Shown one piece after another: positions 25,293 to 32,519 of a stretch of DNA of 47,243 nucleotides. Numbering within the stretch: the first letter of the stretch is position 1; every line of letters begins with the position of its first letter. The notes under the pieces were generated by a model. It was not told where the DNA came from. It ran no database searches and worked only from the letters and a program-made list of their open reading frames with translations. The translations under genes and the position numbers were made by a program. Location: the NCBI GenBank assembly GCA_017647025.1, contig JAGCLL010000138.1:1-47243 (forward strand), written 5' to 3'. The stretch comes from Alistipes sp. GTDB lineage: Bacteria > Bacteroidota > Bacteroidia > Bacteroidales > Rikenellaceae.

Positions 25293-25693
25293 TGGAGGTG
25301 GCGAGAGTCGAACTCGCGTCCAAACAAGGAGCCCAAAGGCTTTCTACACGCTTAGTCATCACTTAATCCTTCTCCGAGTGCCCGGCAGATGACCGCCAAA
25401 CCCAAGGCCCAGCCCCTAAATTTCGCACGATAACCGAGGCACATATCGCACTATCTTCAAATGATTGATACCCCATATGAAGAGTCATTATGAAGCGGAA
25501 CAACCCTTCGGGATACTCGTTGTCCGACAAGCCTTGTGTCAGTCAATTAAGCCAATTTTCCTGGAAAATTAGGCAGCGAGTGCATAGCTATTATTGCCAT
25601 TTGTAGTTTGAGTGTTGCAGATTAACGAGCGCCCACACAATGCTCGGCGTGCTTACGATCAAACTCTACCTGCTGTCAAAACCGGTCACCCCC
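25293..25693 (-). ncRNA. ssrA: Transfer-messenger RNA (tmRNA)
   Basis: On the minus strand the 5' end GGGGGTG (from 25693) pairs with CACCTCC at the 3' end, and the T arm reads GAGTTCGACTC. The tag reading frame ends in NGNNSYALAA followed by TAA near 25570-25605, the conserved proteolysis tag of Bacteroidota. The 401-nt length is normal and the tRNA-like domain is uninterrupted, so this is a one-piece tmRNA. It rescues ribosomes stalled on broken mRNAs. The resume codon could not be fixed with confidence. CCA is not encoded. Confidence 0.95.
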
Positions 25694-25744
25694 ATAGTCG
25701 TTACCGGCACAGTCTTAAAGTAAGGCTTTTAATCTACTGCGGTG

Positions 25745-25775
25745 CAAAGATAGCGTAAAAAATGGAAATTAAAAA
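25745..25775 (-). promoter_or_regulatory. Promoter of ssrA
   Basis: On the minus strand TTTT (25772-25775), 19 nt, TATCTTTG (25745-25752). The -7 box is an exact consensus match; the -33 box is imperfect. The distance to the mature 5' end (about 50 nt) implies a processed leader. Confidence 0.6.
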
Positions 25776-25778
25776 CTC

Positions 25779-27434
25779 CTAAAATCTAAATGCAAATGTC
25801 AATGCTATGTTGTGGTTTATCAAATCGAGCCCATAGAGTGGGCTTGCATTCGGTTTACCGTTCAAATCGGTGTGGAACGAATAGTAGTCCGAATAGCGGG
25901 TATTTCGATACTGGTATGCCAAATCTACGGATGTAATCTTGCCAAAGCGGAAGCCTACACCTGCCGAAGCGTACCACAAACTATCAGCCATAGGTTCAGA
26001 CAGAGCGATAGTATCGAGGTTATCATTAAGCAATTTGCTTCTAAATCCTCCACCTACTCGGAGCGAAAGCCAAGGTGCTGGCTTCGCCTCGATACCGGCA
26101 CGAAGAGTATGTGTACCCTTCAAGTTATAGCGGAAGAGGTCATTATTGTAACCTGTCTCGGTTGGGGAATAGTTCAATTTTAGCGCACGATAAGCGTCGT
26201 ATTGATAATCCACGGAGAATACAGCATACGGCCCTACTGCGTATGATATACCCGCCAACAAGCGTGTCGGTGTGGTAAATGCCCAACGGTTATCGCCAGC
26301 ATCTTGGAGTGTAGGTGTACTCTCCGAAGCGTAAACATATCCATCTACAACCTCCCAGCCATAAGGGTTGTCGCCAGCACTCTTTGCCACAGACGAGAGC
26401 GACGCCGAGTAGCGATAGAGCACCGAGTAGTAGGTTGGGGTATGAAGTGCAAAACCTATGCGCAAACCCTCGACAGGGCGCACTACAACGCCAAACTTGG
26501 CACCTACACCTGAGCCATCAATGACCATTGACTGTCCAAATTCGAATTGACGCAGTTGGTATGGAAAATCCGTAGCGTTCGGCTCATTACCATCGGTATA
26601 GTTTATATACTCGTTGTAGTAGATAGTCTGCTTGCGATAGATGGTCTGCACATCGAGCGAAGCACCAAGGTAGACTATGTTGTTTATATTAAAGCCAAAT
26701 GCAAACGAGAACTCACCTGCCGAGCCACGACTCGCAAGGTCGGTAAATTGACGCATCTGCGCACCTTGGGCAATCTCGTCGGGATACCAACCTTCTGCAC
26801 CCTTATTTATCAAGCCGCCCTTATATGCCATTGCCGTACCCCAATAGTATGGGTTCATATCGTAGTCGTAGTAGCCATTTCGGTCAGCAATTTTATTATC
26901 CGAATTGATCACTAACCCTCCTCCATTCGCCATATCAGCAAAGGCGTCTGCCAAAGATGATATAGTCGCAGGACCTTCGTACGACATATTGTAGTTGTAA
27001 TCTGCTGTTTTATTGTAGCCAAATGCAAAATTCACAGCCGTGAGCGCACCCGTACCCTCATAAACCTTGAACGATGCACCAAAGTTATTGATAATAAAGC
27101 GAGTTCGATTGTTGTCGGAGGTACTATATGCGTTGTAGTTTTTGGCGTGAGCAGCACTCACACCCAACGACACCGAAATTTCGTTGCGCTGATACATTCC
27201 GAAGCCCGCAGGGTTATAACCGAAAGATGCCATATCTGCACCCAACGATGTAAACGCTCCACCCATACCCATAGAGCGTGCTGTGCCTATATCTTCACGC
27301 TGCGAAAGCGAAACCAACGACGACGCAGGGATAATATCTCTATTTAGGAGTATTCCCGATGTATTTTGTGCCTCTGCCACAACTGTTGTAGCAAGGAGTG
27401 TTGCCACCGCTACGAAAAACCGTTTCATTGCCAT
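25779..27434 (-). CDS. FadL/OmpP1-family outer-membrane transport protein
   Basis: The 551-residue protein begins with a signal peptide (MAMKRFFVAVATLLATTVVAEAQ) and ends in an aromatic beta-strand (HNIALTFAFRF), as outer-membrane barrels do. The motif GTARSMGMGGAFTSLGADMASFGYNPAG is diagnostic of the OmpP1/FadL/TodX family, which moves hydrophobic compounds such as fatty acids across the outer membrane. It lies 22 bp downstream of the His-rich lipoprotein gene on the same strand and is probably co-transcribed. The second ATG (27428) is an equally possible start. Confidence 0.85.
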   Translation of the reverse strand: MAMKRFFVAVATLLATTVVAEAQNTSGILLNRDIIPASSLVSLSQREDIGTARSMGMGGAFTSLGADMASFGYNPAGFGMYQRNEISVSLGVSAAHAKNYNAYSTSDNNRTRFIINNFGASFKVYEGTGALTAVNFAFGYNKTADYNYNMSYEGPATISSLADAFADMANGGGLVINSDNKIADRNGYYDYDMNPYYWGTAMAYKGGLINKGAEGWYPDEIAQGAQMRQFTDLASRGSAGEFSFAFGFNINNIVYLGASLDVQTIYRKQTIYYNEYINYTDGNEPNATDFPYQLRQFEFGQSMVIDGSGVGAKFGVVVRPVEGLRIGFALHTPTYYSVLYRYSASLSSVAKSAGDNPYGWEVVDGYVYASESTPTLQDAGDNRWAFTTPTRLLAGISYAVGPYAVFSVDYQYDAYRALKLNYSPTETGYNNDLFRYNLKGTHTLRAGIEAKPAPWLSLRVGGGFRSKLLNDNLDTIALSEPMADSLWYASAGVGFRFGKITSVDLAYQYRNTRYSDYYSFHTDLNGKPNASPLYGLDLINHNIALTFAFRF

Positions 27435-27456
27435 TTTCTCTTAATTTGTTTAACAA

Positions 27457-28482
27457 CTATCTACCTCGTGAGTTTCCTCCACCAGAGTATGAACCACCAC
27501 CACTCGAATGAGAACTTCCGCCACCTCCGAATGACGAGCCTCGTGAAGAACTGCTACTACCGCTGCTGCGGTATGATGAACTACCGCTACTGCTGCGATA
27601 CGATGAACTACCGCTATTATAGCGACTTGACGACGAGCCACTGCTACGATATGCAGGTTGGCTCACACGACCACTTGACGGTTGTGATGGTCGTACACTT
27701 CCTCCTCTATCCGCAGGGCGAGATGCGCCAGGATTGCGACCAACAACCATACCTGGACGGTTGTGATGAACGCCCGTATTACCTACACCTCCGTGATGTG
27801 GTGGGTGATTGTGATGCGGAGGTCTGTGAGGTCGGTGGTGGTGATGATGGTGCGAATGATAGTGGTGATAATAATATGGATGGCCCCATCCCCAATACCT
27901 GTTCCAACTATAACGATATGGTCTGTTCCAATAGTAGAACGGATCATTCCAACCATAATACCAACCATACGAAGGCACAGCCACTGCTCCCCAAGAGCCA
28001 AACATCGAGGTTATGTATTTAGGCTCAACCCAAACCATATCGCCCGAAACCATTACATTGTAGAATGCTGGATCGTATGCCGAGGCGTATTGGAAAGCAT
28101 CAGAGTAACGCCAAGTGTAGTACGATGACGGCATACGATAGGTTGGCGATGAGAAGCCATACAAACGACGAGCGTATGCACTCTCGTAACTATCCGCCAA
28201 GACTGCATCATAGCCGTTTACAACAGCATCCTCCGTTACCGTAAAGCCCTGTTTTGTAGCCTCAGCCTTTATCTGCGCAAGAGTAGCCTCATATTGAGCC
28301 TGTTGAGCCTCGTATTGCGCCTTTGCAAGTTCTGCTTCGGCCTTCTGTCGCTCGGCAATAGCCGTCTTATTGTGTATAGCATATAGGTCGTCGGCATAGG
28401 TTACGCCCTGCCACGCCGCAGCACAACTCGACAAAAACAGGAGTTGTGCAACCACTGCAATTGATACAAAAAACTTTCTCAT
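27457..28482 (-). CDS. Histidine-rich, Ser/Gly/Arg-repeat lipoprotein, function unknown
   Basis: The 341-residue protein starts with a lipoprotein signal (lipobox LFLSSC, Cys at about 20). A coiled-coil-like stretch rich in Ala/Glu/Gln follows (KAEAELAKAQYEAQQAQYEA), then a Tyr/Trp-rich segment (WYYGWNDPFYYWNRPYRY), then a His-rich tract with a run of six His and many HP/HH pairs. The C-terminal 110 residues are almost wholly Ser, Gly, Arg and Tyr. The His tract could bind metal and the Ser/Gly/Arg tail is disordered; both are inference. It sits upstream of the FadL-like gene. I recognise no named family. Confidence 0.6.
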   Translation of the reverse strand: MRKFFVSIAVVAQLLFLSSCAAAWQGVTYADDLYAIHNKTAIAERQKAEAELAKAQYEAQQAQYEATLAQIKAEATKQGFTVTEDAVVNGYDAVLADSYESAYARRLYGFSSPTYRMPSSYYTWRYSDAFQYASAYDPAFYNVMVSGDMVWVEPKYITSMFGSWGAVAVPSYGWYYGWNDPFYYWNRPYRYSWNRYWGWGHPYYYHHYHSHHHHHHRPHRPPHHNHPPHHGGVGNTGVHHNRPGMVVGRNPGASRPADRGGSVRPSQPSSGRVSQPAYRSSGSSSSRYNSGSSSYRSSSGSSSYRSSGSSSSSRGSSFGGGGSSHSSGGGSYSGGGNSRGR

Positions 28483-28532
28483 AACATTTAGGTTTTACTT
28501 ACTAAACGAGGAAATCGCCCAATTTAGTATAA

Positions 28533-28540
28533 CAAATATA
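28533..28540 (-). promoter_or_regulatory. Probable -7 box of the His-rich lipoprotein gene
   Basis: TATATTTG on the minus strand, about 50 nt before the ATG at 28482. The -33 region is only T-rich. Confidence 0.45.
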
Positions 28541-28612
28541 ATGCATATATTTCTAAAATCATAGGCATTTTGTCCGAGAGTTCAAAAAAAATATAAATTA
28601 TGGAGTCAAATA

Positions 28613-28643
28613 GTTGTAATTAAAAAATAAATTTGTACATTTG
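28613..28643 (+). promoter_or_regulatory. Promoter of tRNA-Ser
   Basis: GTTG (28613-28616), 19 nt, TACATTTG (28636-28643), 17 nt before the tRNA. Confidence 0.75.
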
Positions 28644-28660
28644 CAACCGCAAAACGGACT

Positions 28661-28747
28661 GGAAAGATGCCGGAGTGGTCGAACGGGCCGCACTCGAAAT
28701 GCGGTGTACGGGCAACTGTACCGGGGGTTCGAATCCCTCTCTTTCCG
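28661..28747 (+). tRNA. tRNA-Ser (anticodon CGA)
   Basis: The acceptor stem GGAAAGA/TCTTTCC, anticodon stem CCGCA/TGCGG with loop CTCGAAA (anticodon CGA), a long variable arm (TGTACGGGCAACTGTACC region) and a T arm with TTCGAAT identify a class II tRNA-Ser. CCA is not encoded. Confidence 0.95.
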
Positions 28748-28968
28748 CAAAAATAAAACGGAGCAAGGAGATGTCGATATTATCGGCATCTTTTTGTTTT
28801 TGCAGCACTACGCACACAAATTTATTTGTAGGGCGTAGCGATGTGAAAACGAAACCGGGTTGATTTATCAACTCCTTGCGTAGTGCTGATTTTTGCAAGG
28901 AGCCCGCCGGCGAGGCAAGGGAAAGACGAGCAGCGCTTGCGCTACGAAGTCAATCCCTCTCTTTCCGC
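28732..28968 (+). repeat. tRNA-Ser-associated repeat unit (copy B), 220-bp period
   Basis: The 17 bp at 28732-28748 (tRNA-Ser 3' end) recur exactly at 28952-28968. Between them lie, in the same order as behind tRNA-Glu, a terminator hairpin (28769-28791, then TTTTTG), a nested hairpin around AAATTTATTT (28808-28838), the block GGTTGATTTATCAACTC (28858-28874) and a GC-rich part with GGCGAG and GGGAAAG. An 11-bp long-range pairing (28803-28813 with 28878-28888) gives an alternative fold. Short open frames here are not convincing genes. Confidence 0.75.
28769..28797 (+). terminator. Terminator of tRNA-Ser
   Basis: A 10-bp stem with one G-U pair (AGATGTCGAT / ATCGGCATCT), followed by TTTTTGTTTT. 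Confidence 0.7.
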
Positions 28969-28971
28969 CAC

Positions 28972-29004
28972 AAAGAGCAGTGAAAATCACTGCTCTTTTT
29001 TTTT
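28972..29004 (+). terminator. Strong hairpin terminator after the second tRNA-Ser 3' end
   Basis: A perfect 12-bp stem (AAAGAGCAGTGA / TCACTGCTCTTT) with an AAA loop runs into a tract of nine T. The flanks GCCACA and TGTGGC extend the symmetry outward. Confidence 0.8.
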
Positions 29005-29006
29005 GT

Positions 29007-29219
29007 GGCAGAAAGAGAGGGATTCGGTCAGTCGGTGGCGTCTTGGGCGACTTGTCTGCGTGTGGCTGTTGTTTGCTATCGCAAATAATTGTCTTTGTCT
29101 GATGATTGTCTTTGAAAATAAATTTTCAGCCATCATCAGTCAAAGCCAACAATCTTCGATTGCAACAGCCCCACTTCGGTTGCCTCTCGACTGCTGCGAC
29201 CGTTCGAATCCGTGATGGA
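29007..29219 (-). repeat. Third tRNA-end-associated unit (copy C, inverted)
   Basis: 29007-29026 is an inverted copy of the tRNA-Ser 3' end with one difference (C to T). About 190 bp further, 29198-29219 reads CGTTCGAATCCGTGATGGAG on the + strand, resembling another tRNA 3' end. Between them, on the minus strand, is a hairpin with perfect 8-bp arms (29099-29106, 29132-29139) enclosing AAATTTATTT (29116-29125), as in copies B and D. The remainder to 29315 has only a small hairpin GCACC-TTC-GGTGC and the direct repeat TAATCCTATC x2 (29301-29320). No gene is apparent from 28749 to 29315. Confidence 0.5.
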
Positions 29220-29300
29220 GAATGGGTATGGCAGTGATAATAGGATTTGATGGGGAAACGCACCTTCGGTGCTTAATAGGAGATTATAGGAAAGAACATC

Positions 29301-29320
29301 TAATCCTATCTAATCCTATC
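29301..29320. repeat. Two tandem TAATCCTATC decamers at the PPTase stop codon
   Basis: Exact tandem repeat; the second unit contains the minus-strand TAG at 29316-29318. An inverted partial copy (ATAGGATT) lies near 29239-29246. Confidence 0.7.
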
Positions 29321-29879
29321 CAATTACAGCGACTGCAAGGTTATGGTGGTGAGAGATGCGCACCTCAATTGGGGCGCTATCAAGAATTGTGGCAGATAGC
29401 ACGCCCTGTTCAGAAGAGTAGTCTACGATTGAGATATGGGCAACAAAGTCGAGATTACCCTTCGAGTAGTATTTATAGAGAGCCTCCTTGGCGCACCACA
29501 TCTCGGCATACAAATCGTGCTTCTCGGCTATAATCTGTTCGGCAGAAGAGAGATAGCGTGATGCAACGCCTCTAAAATTGCGTTCCACACTCTCAATATC
29601 TATTGCACAGGAGCAATCCGACACCACAAGTGCCACATAATCTCGACTATGCGATACACTGATATAAGTACCCTCTATATCAACCCTTGGAGCGCCATAC
29701 TCATCGTGAGAGATTTGACATTCGCCCAACTCTCTACGCACAAGTGCTCTCCAAGCCAACACCTCGCACCTTCGGCTCGTTGCACCAAAATGCTCAACGA
29801 AGGTCAAATCCTCCGCTGTGGCACCGCTGCGTAGCACCTCTTCCGTAGCAATTCGTTCTATAACGACACGGCTACTCAT
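29316..29879 (-). CDS. 4'-phosphopantetheinyl transferase superfamily protein
   Basis: The 187-residue protein has the two magnesium/CoA motifs of the Sfp/AcpS superfamily: CAIDIESVERN and WCAKEALYKYY. It would attach the phosphopantetheine arm of CoA to a serine of a carrier protein. Length is intermediate between the small AcpS and the larger Sfp types. Its start overlaps the end of the GldE-like gene by 8 bp, so it is the last gene of that transcription unit. No polyketide or non-ribosomal peptide genes are nearby, so its target is probably the fatty-acid carrier protein. Confidence 0.8.
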   Translation of the reverse strand: MSSRVVIERIATEEVLRSGATAEDLTFVEHFGATSRRCEVLAWRALVRRELGECQISHDEYGAPRVDIEGTYISVSHSRDYVALVVSDCSCAIDIESVERNFRGVASRYLSSAEQIIAEKHDLYAEMWCAKEALYKYYSKGNLDFVAHISIVDYSSEQGVLSATILDSAPIEVRISHHHNLAVAVIG

Positions 29880-31158
29880 TACGACTGATTATGATTTTAA
29901 TCTTATCGATACGATGTCCCTCCATCGCCTCTACAATAAATCGTATTCCGTGAGCCGACACCTCGTCGCCCTTCTTCAAGAAGTTGCGATTTATTTCGAG
30001 CATCAACCCTGCGATTGTCTCGGCACGCCCCTGAATATCCTCGAAAATATCATCATCAAGGTCGAGTACTCGCACCACATCGACAATATGAGTTTTACCC
30101 TCGAACAGATAGGTATTCTCGTTCAGGCGCTTATAAAAAGACTCGTCAACATCACTCTCGTCGGAAATCTCACCGACAACCTCCTCCAAGATATCCTCCA
30201 ACGAGATTAGGCCCTGTGTTGCGCCATACTCATCCACCACAATTGCCATATGGAACTTCTGACGCTGAAAATCTTCCAGCACAGCCGTAACTCGCTTGTG
30301 CATAGGCACAAAGTATGGCTCTCGAATAAGGCGTTGCCAGCCAAATTCATCGCCCTTGGAGATATGTTCGAGCAAATCCTTCACAAAGATTACGCCCTTA
30401 ATGTCGTCGATATCCTCATTATATACCGGCAATCGCGAGTATCCCGTTTCGGTAATAACTCGCTTCACCTCCGTGAAAGTCATTGTCTGCTCCACCGCCT
30501 TGATATCAATTCGAGGGCGCATAATATCCTCTACCTCTCGTGAGGCAATGCCCACAATACCCGACAAAATTCTCTGCTCTTCACTCTCTGGCTCGGTGGT
30601 CATATCTACCGCATCTGCCAACTCCTCAATGGATATATTATCGGCATTTGGAGTGGCAAGTTTACCAAAACGGCCACTCGTATTTATCAGAATATAGGAG
30701 AATGGATAGAACAGTACACGGAGTATCGACAACGGCTGTGAGAAAGCCAAAGCGACCTTAACATTCGAGGTTTGCGCCACAATTTTAGGCAAAATTTCGC
30801 CAAAAAGGAGCAACAAGAATGTTACCAGCACTCCCGTAACCAGAAACTCCACCGTAGCGTTGTTAAAGTGGAACATCATACTCACCACCTTCGACGAGCA
30901 TATTACAATAGCGATATTGACCAGATTATTCACAACAAGGATTGTAGCGAGCAAAGAGTCGCTATTTTTCAGCAACTTCATAACGCTCTCCGACGCCAAC
31001 GAGTTGCGTTGCTTAATCTGGCGCATATCTGATGGAAGAAGCGAGAAAAACGCCACCTCTGATGCCGACATCATTCCCGACACCATCAGCAACAATACTG
31101 TTACCACCATCAATACTATCGCCTCAATTGGGCAACCTATATACTCTATCATTCCCAT
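29872..31158 (-). CDS. GldE-like CorC/HlyC family membrane protein (DUF21-CBS-CorC)
   Basis: The 428-residue protein has an N-terminal DUF21 region with about four membrane segments (to about 150), a CBS pair with VEDIMRPRIDIKAVE and FVKDLLEHIS, VVDEYGATQGLISLEDILEE in the second CBS domain, and a C-terminal CorC/HlyC domain (about 345-425). Members act in Mg2+ homeostasis, and the Bacteroidota branch includes GldE of gliding motility and protein secretion. Whether this is a GldE orthologue or a plain CorC/MgpA protein is not settled here; no other gld gene is in the window. It follows ftsZ by 10 bp. Confidence 0.75.
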   Translation of the reverse strand: MGMIEYIGCPIEAIVLMVVTVLLLMVSGMMSASEVAFFSLLPSDMRQIKQRNSLASESVMKLLKNSDSLLATILVVNNLVNIAIVICSSKVVSMMFHFNNATVEFLVTGVLVTFLLLLFGEILPKIVAQTSNVKVALAFSQPLSILRVLFYPFSYILINTSGRFGKLATPNADNISIEELADAVDMTTEPESEEQRILSGIVGIASREVEDIMRPRIDIKAVEQTMTFTEVKRVITETGYSRLPVYNEDIDDIKGVIFVKDLLEHISKGDEFGWQRLIREPYFVPMHKRVTAVLEDFQRQKFHMAIVVDEYGATQGLISLEDILEEVVGEISDESDVDESFYKRLNENTYLFEGKTHIVDVVRVLDLDDDIFEDIQGRAETIAGLMLEINRNFLKKGDEVSAHGIRFIVEAMEGHRIDKIKIIISRNE

Positions 31159-31168
31159 ATAAGACTAT

Positions 31169-32500
31169 CTAAAATAGTGCTGGCATATCAGCACTGCTAT
31201 TTGTAGAGGTATCCTTATCGCCACCTATTGAGTGCGCCTTTACAGCCGTCGAAAGCACTACGCCGTGCGTAATATAGGCTGGCGTACGCTTACACTCCTC
31301 AATCTCGGCAAAGTTGCGCGACGGACGAACTATCGGCGCAGGAGCCGAGCGATATGGTACAACTGGTTTAGGGGCAGGCGTTGGTTGCTTCTCACCCTCT
31401 ACATCTATGGTTGCCGGCTCAGGAGTAGGCTCCTCGACAATTCGAGTATCTTCGTTCGATTCGTTCTTTATAACAATTGGACCTCCGAGTGAGTCGTTGT
31501 CGAAACCCGTAGCCACTATCACAACCTCAATCTCGTCCTCGTTGAGATTTGGTTTGATACTAACACCCCAAATAATGTTTGTATAGCGAACATTTCCCTT
31601 CTCGTCCTCACTCTTGGCGTGGTGTTGCACACGGTCACGAACACGGTGCGCCTCGTTAAGAGTCAACCCCTCAGCACTTGACACCGAGATATTTATCAGC
31701 ACATTGCGAGAGCCACTAATCGACACATTTCCGAAAAGTGGCGATGTCAAAATTTTATCGATGACCTTATCGGCTCTATCCTCACCCGTTTCGGTGGCAA
31801 CACCCATAACTGCGCTACCACTGCCTCGCATAACTGTGCAGACATCCGAAAAATCGACATTTACCAGATTGCTCTTATGGGTAATAATCTCGGCTATGCC
31901 CTTTGCAGCAAATGCCACAACATCGTTAGCCCTACCGAAGCCCGTAGAGGCAGGGAGGTGGCCATAAAGTTGGTCTATGGCATCATTGCTCAATACAATA
32001 ATCGCATCGACATGCTTGCGCAACTTCTCGATACCAGCATTTGCCTGTGCCGTACGATGAGGGCCTTCATTGCTTGGTGGCGTAGTAACGATAGCCACAG
32101 TCAAGATGCCCATCTCGTGCGCCAACTCCGCAATCACTGGCGTAGCACCCGTGCCTGTACCGGCACCCATACCTGCTGCCAAGAAGAGCATCTCGGTACC
32201 TCGTGCCTGCAACAAATCACGAATCTTATCGAGTGCTGCAACAGCAGCCTCTGCACCCTTCTCTGCAACATTACCTGCTCCAAGACCTCTACCCATAAGG
32301 ATACGGTTTTCGGAGGCGATATGGAGTTTATCCAAGTCGTCTTTATCGGTATTGCAAGCGGCAAGATTGACTCCCTCAATCTGCATCTCCCACATATGTT
32401 CGATGGCGTTTGCTCCCGCACCACCTACACCCATCGCCATAATGCGTGAAGGTTGGCTCTTCATCGACACAAGATCATTCAATATGCTATACTCTTCCAT
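31169..32500 (-). CDS. ftsZ: Cell division protein FtsZ
   Basis: FtsZ polymerises at midcell as the tubulin-like scaffold of division. The ATG at 32500 gives 443 residues and has a good Shine-Dalgarno (AGGAG, about 9 nt upstream); the longer open frame to 32554 runs into ftsA. Motifs include MGVGGAGANAIEHM, CNTDKDDL, GRGLGAGNVAEKG, the tubulin signature as GMGAGTGTGATP, and the T7-loop NVDFSDVCTVM. The signature GGGTGTG reads GAGTGTG here. A Pro/Glu-rich linker precedes the C-terminal conserved peptide around KRTPAYITHGV. It lies 19 bp after ftsA. Confidence 0.96.
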   Translation of the reverse strand: MEEYSILNDLVSMKSQPSRIMAMGVGGAGANAIEHMWEMQIEGVNLAACNTDKDDLDKLHIASENRILMGRGLGAGNVAEKGAEAAVAALDKIRDLLQARGTEMLFLAAGMGAGTGTGATPVIAELAHEMGILTVAIVTTPPSNEGPHRTAQANAGIEKLRKHVDAIIVLSNDAIDQLYGHLPASTGFGRANDVVAFAAKGIAEIITHKSNLVNVDFSDVCTVMRGSGSAVMGVATETGEDRADKVIDKILTSPLFGNVSISGSRNVLINISVSSAEGLTLNEAHRVRDRVQHHAKSEDEKGNVRYTNIIWGVSIKPNLNEDEIEVVIVATGFDNDSLGGPIVIKNESNEDTRIVEEPTPEPATIDVEGEKQPTPAPKPVVPYRSAPAPIVRPSRNFAEIEECKRTPAYITHGVVLSTAVKAHSIGGDKDTSTNSSADMPALF

Positions 32501-32519
32501 TCCCTCTTCTCCTCTACTA

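Noticed and set aside
27480-27660. Repetitive 3' part of the His-rich lipoprotein gene as a CRISPR or repeat array
   Set aside because: The repeats are in-frame Ser/Gly/Arg codons without regular spacers.
27366-28022. Plus-strand frame rich in Cys, His, Tyr and Asp opposite the His-rich lipoprotein
   Set aside because: Its odd composition is the reverse complement of the Ser/Gly/Arg and His repeats; there is no promoter or family motif, and the minus-strand gene has a proper lipobox.
28598-28898. Short frames overlapping tRNA-Ser on both strands
   Set aside because: They translate the tRNA and its terminator; no start signal or family match.
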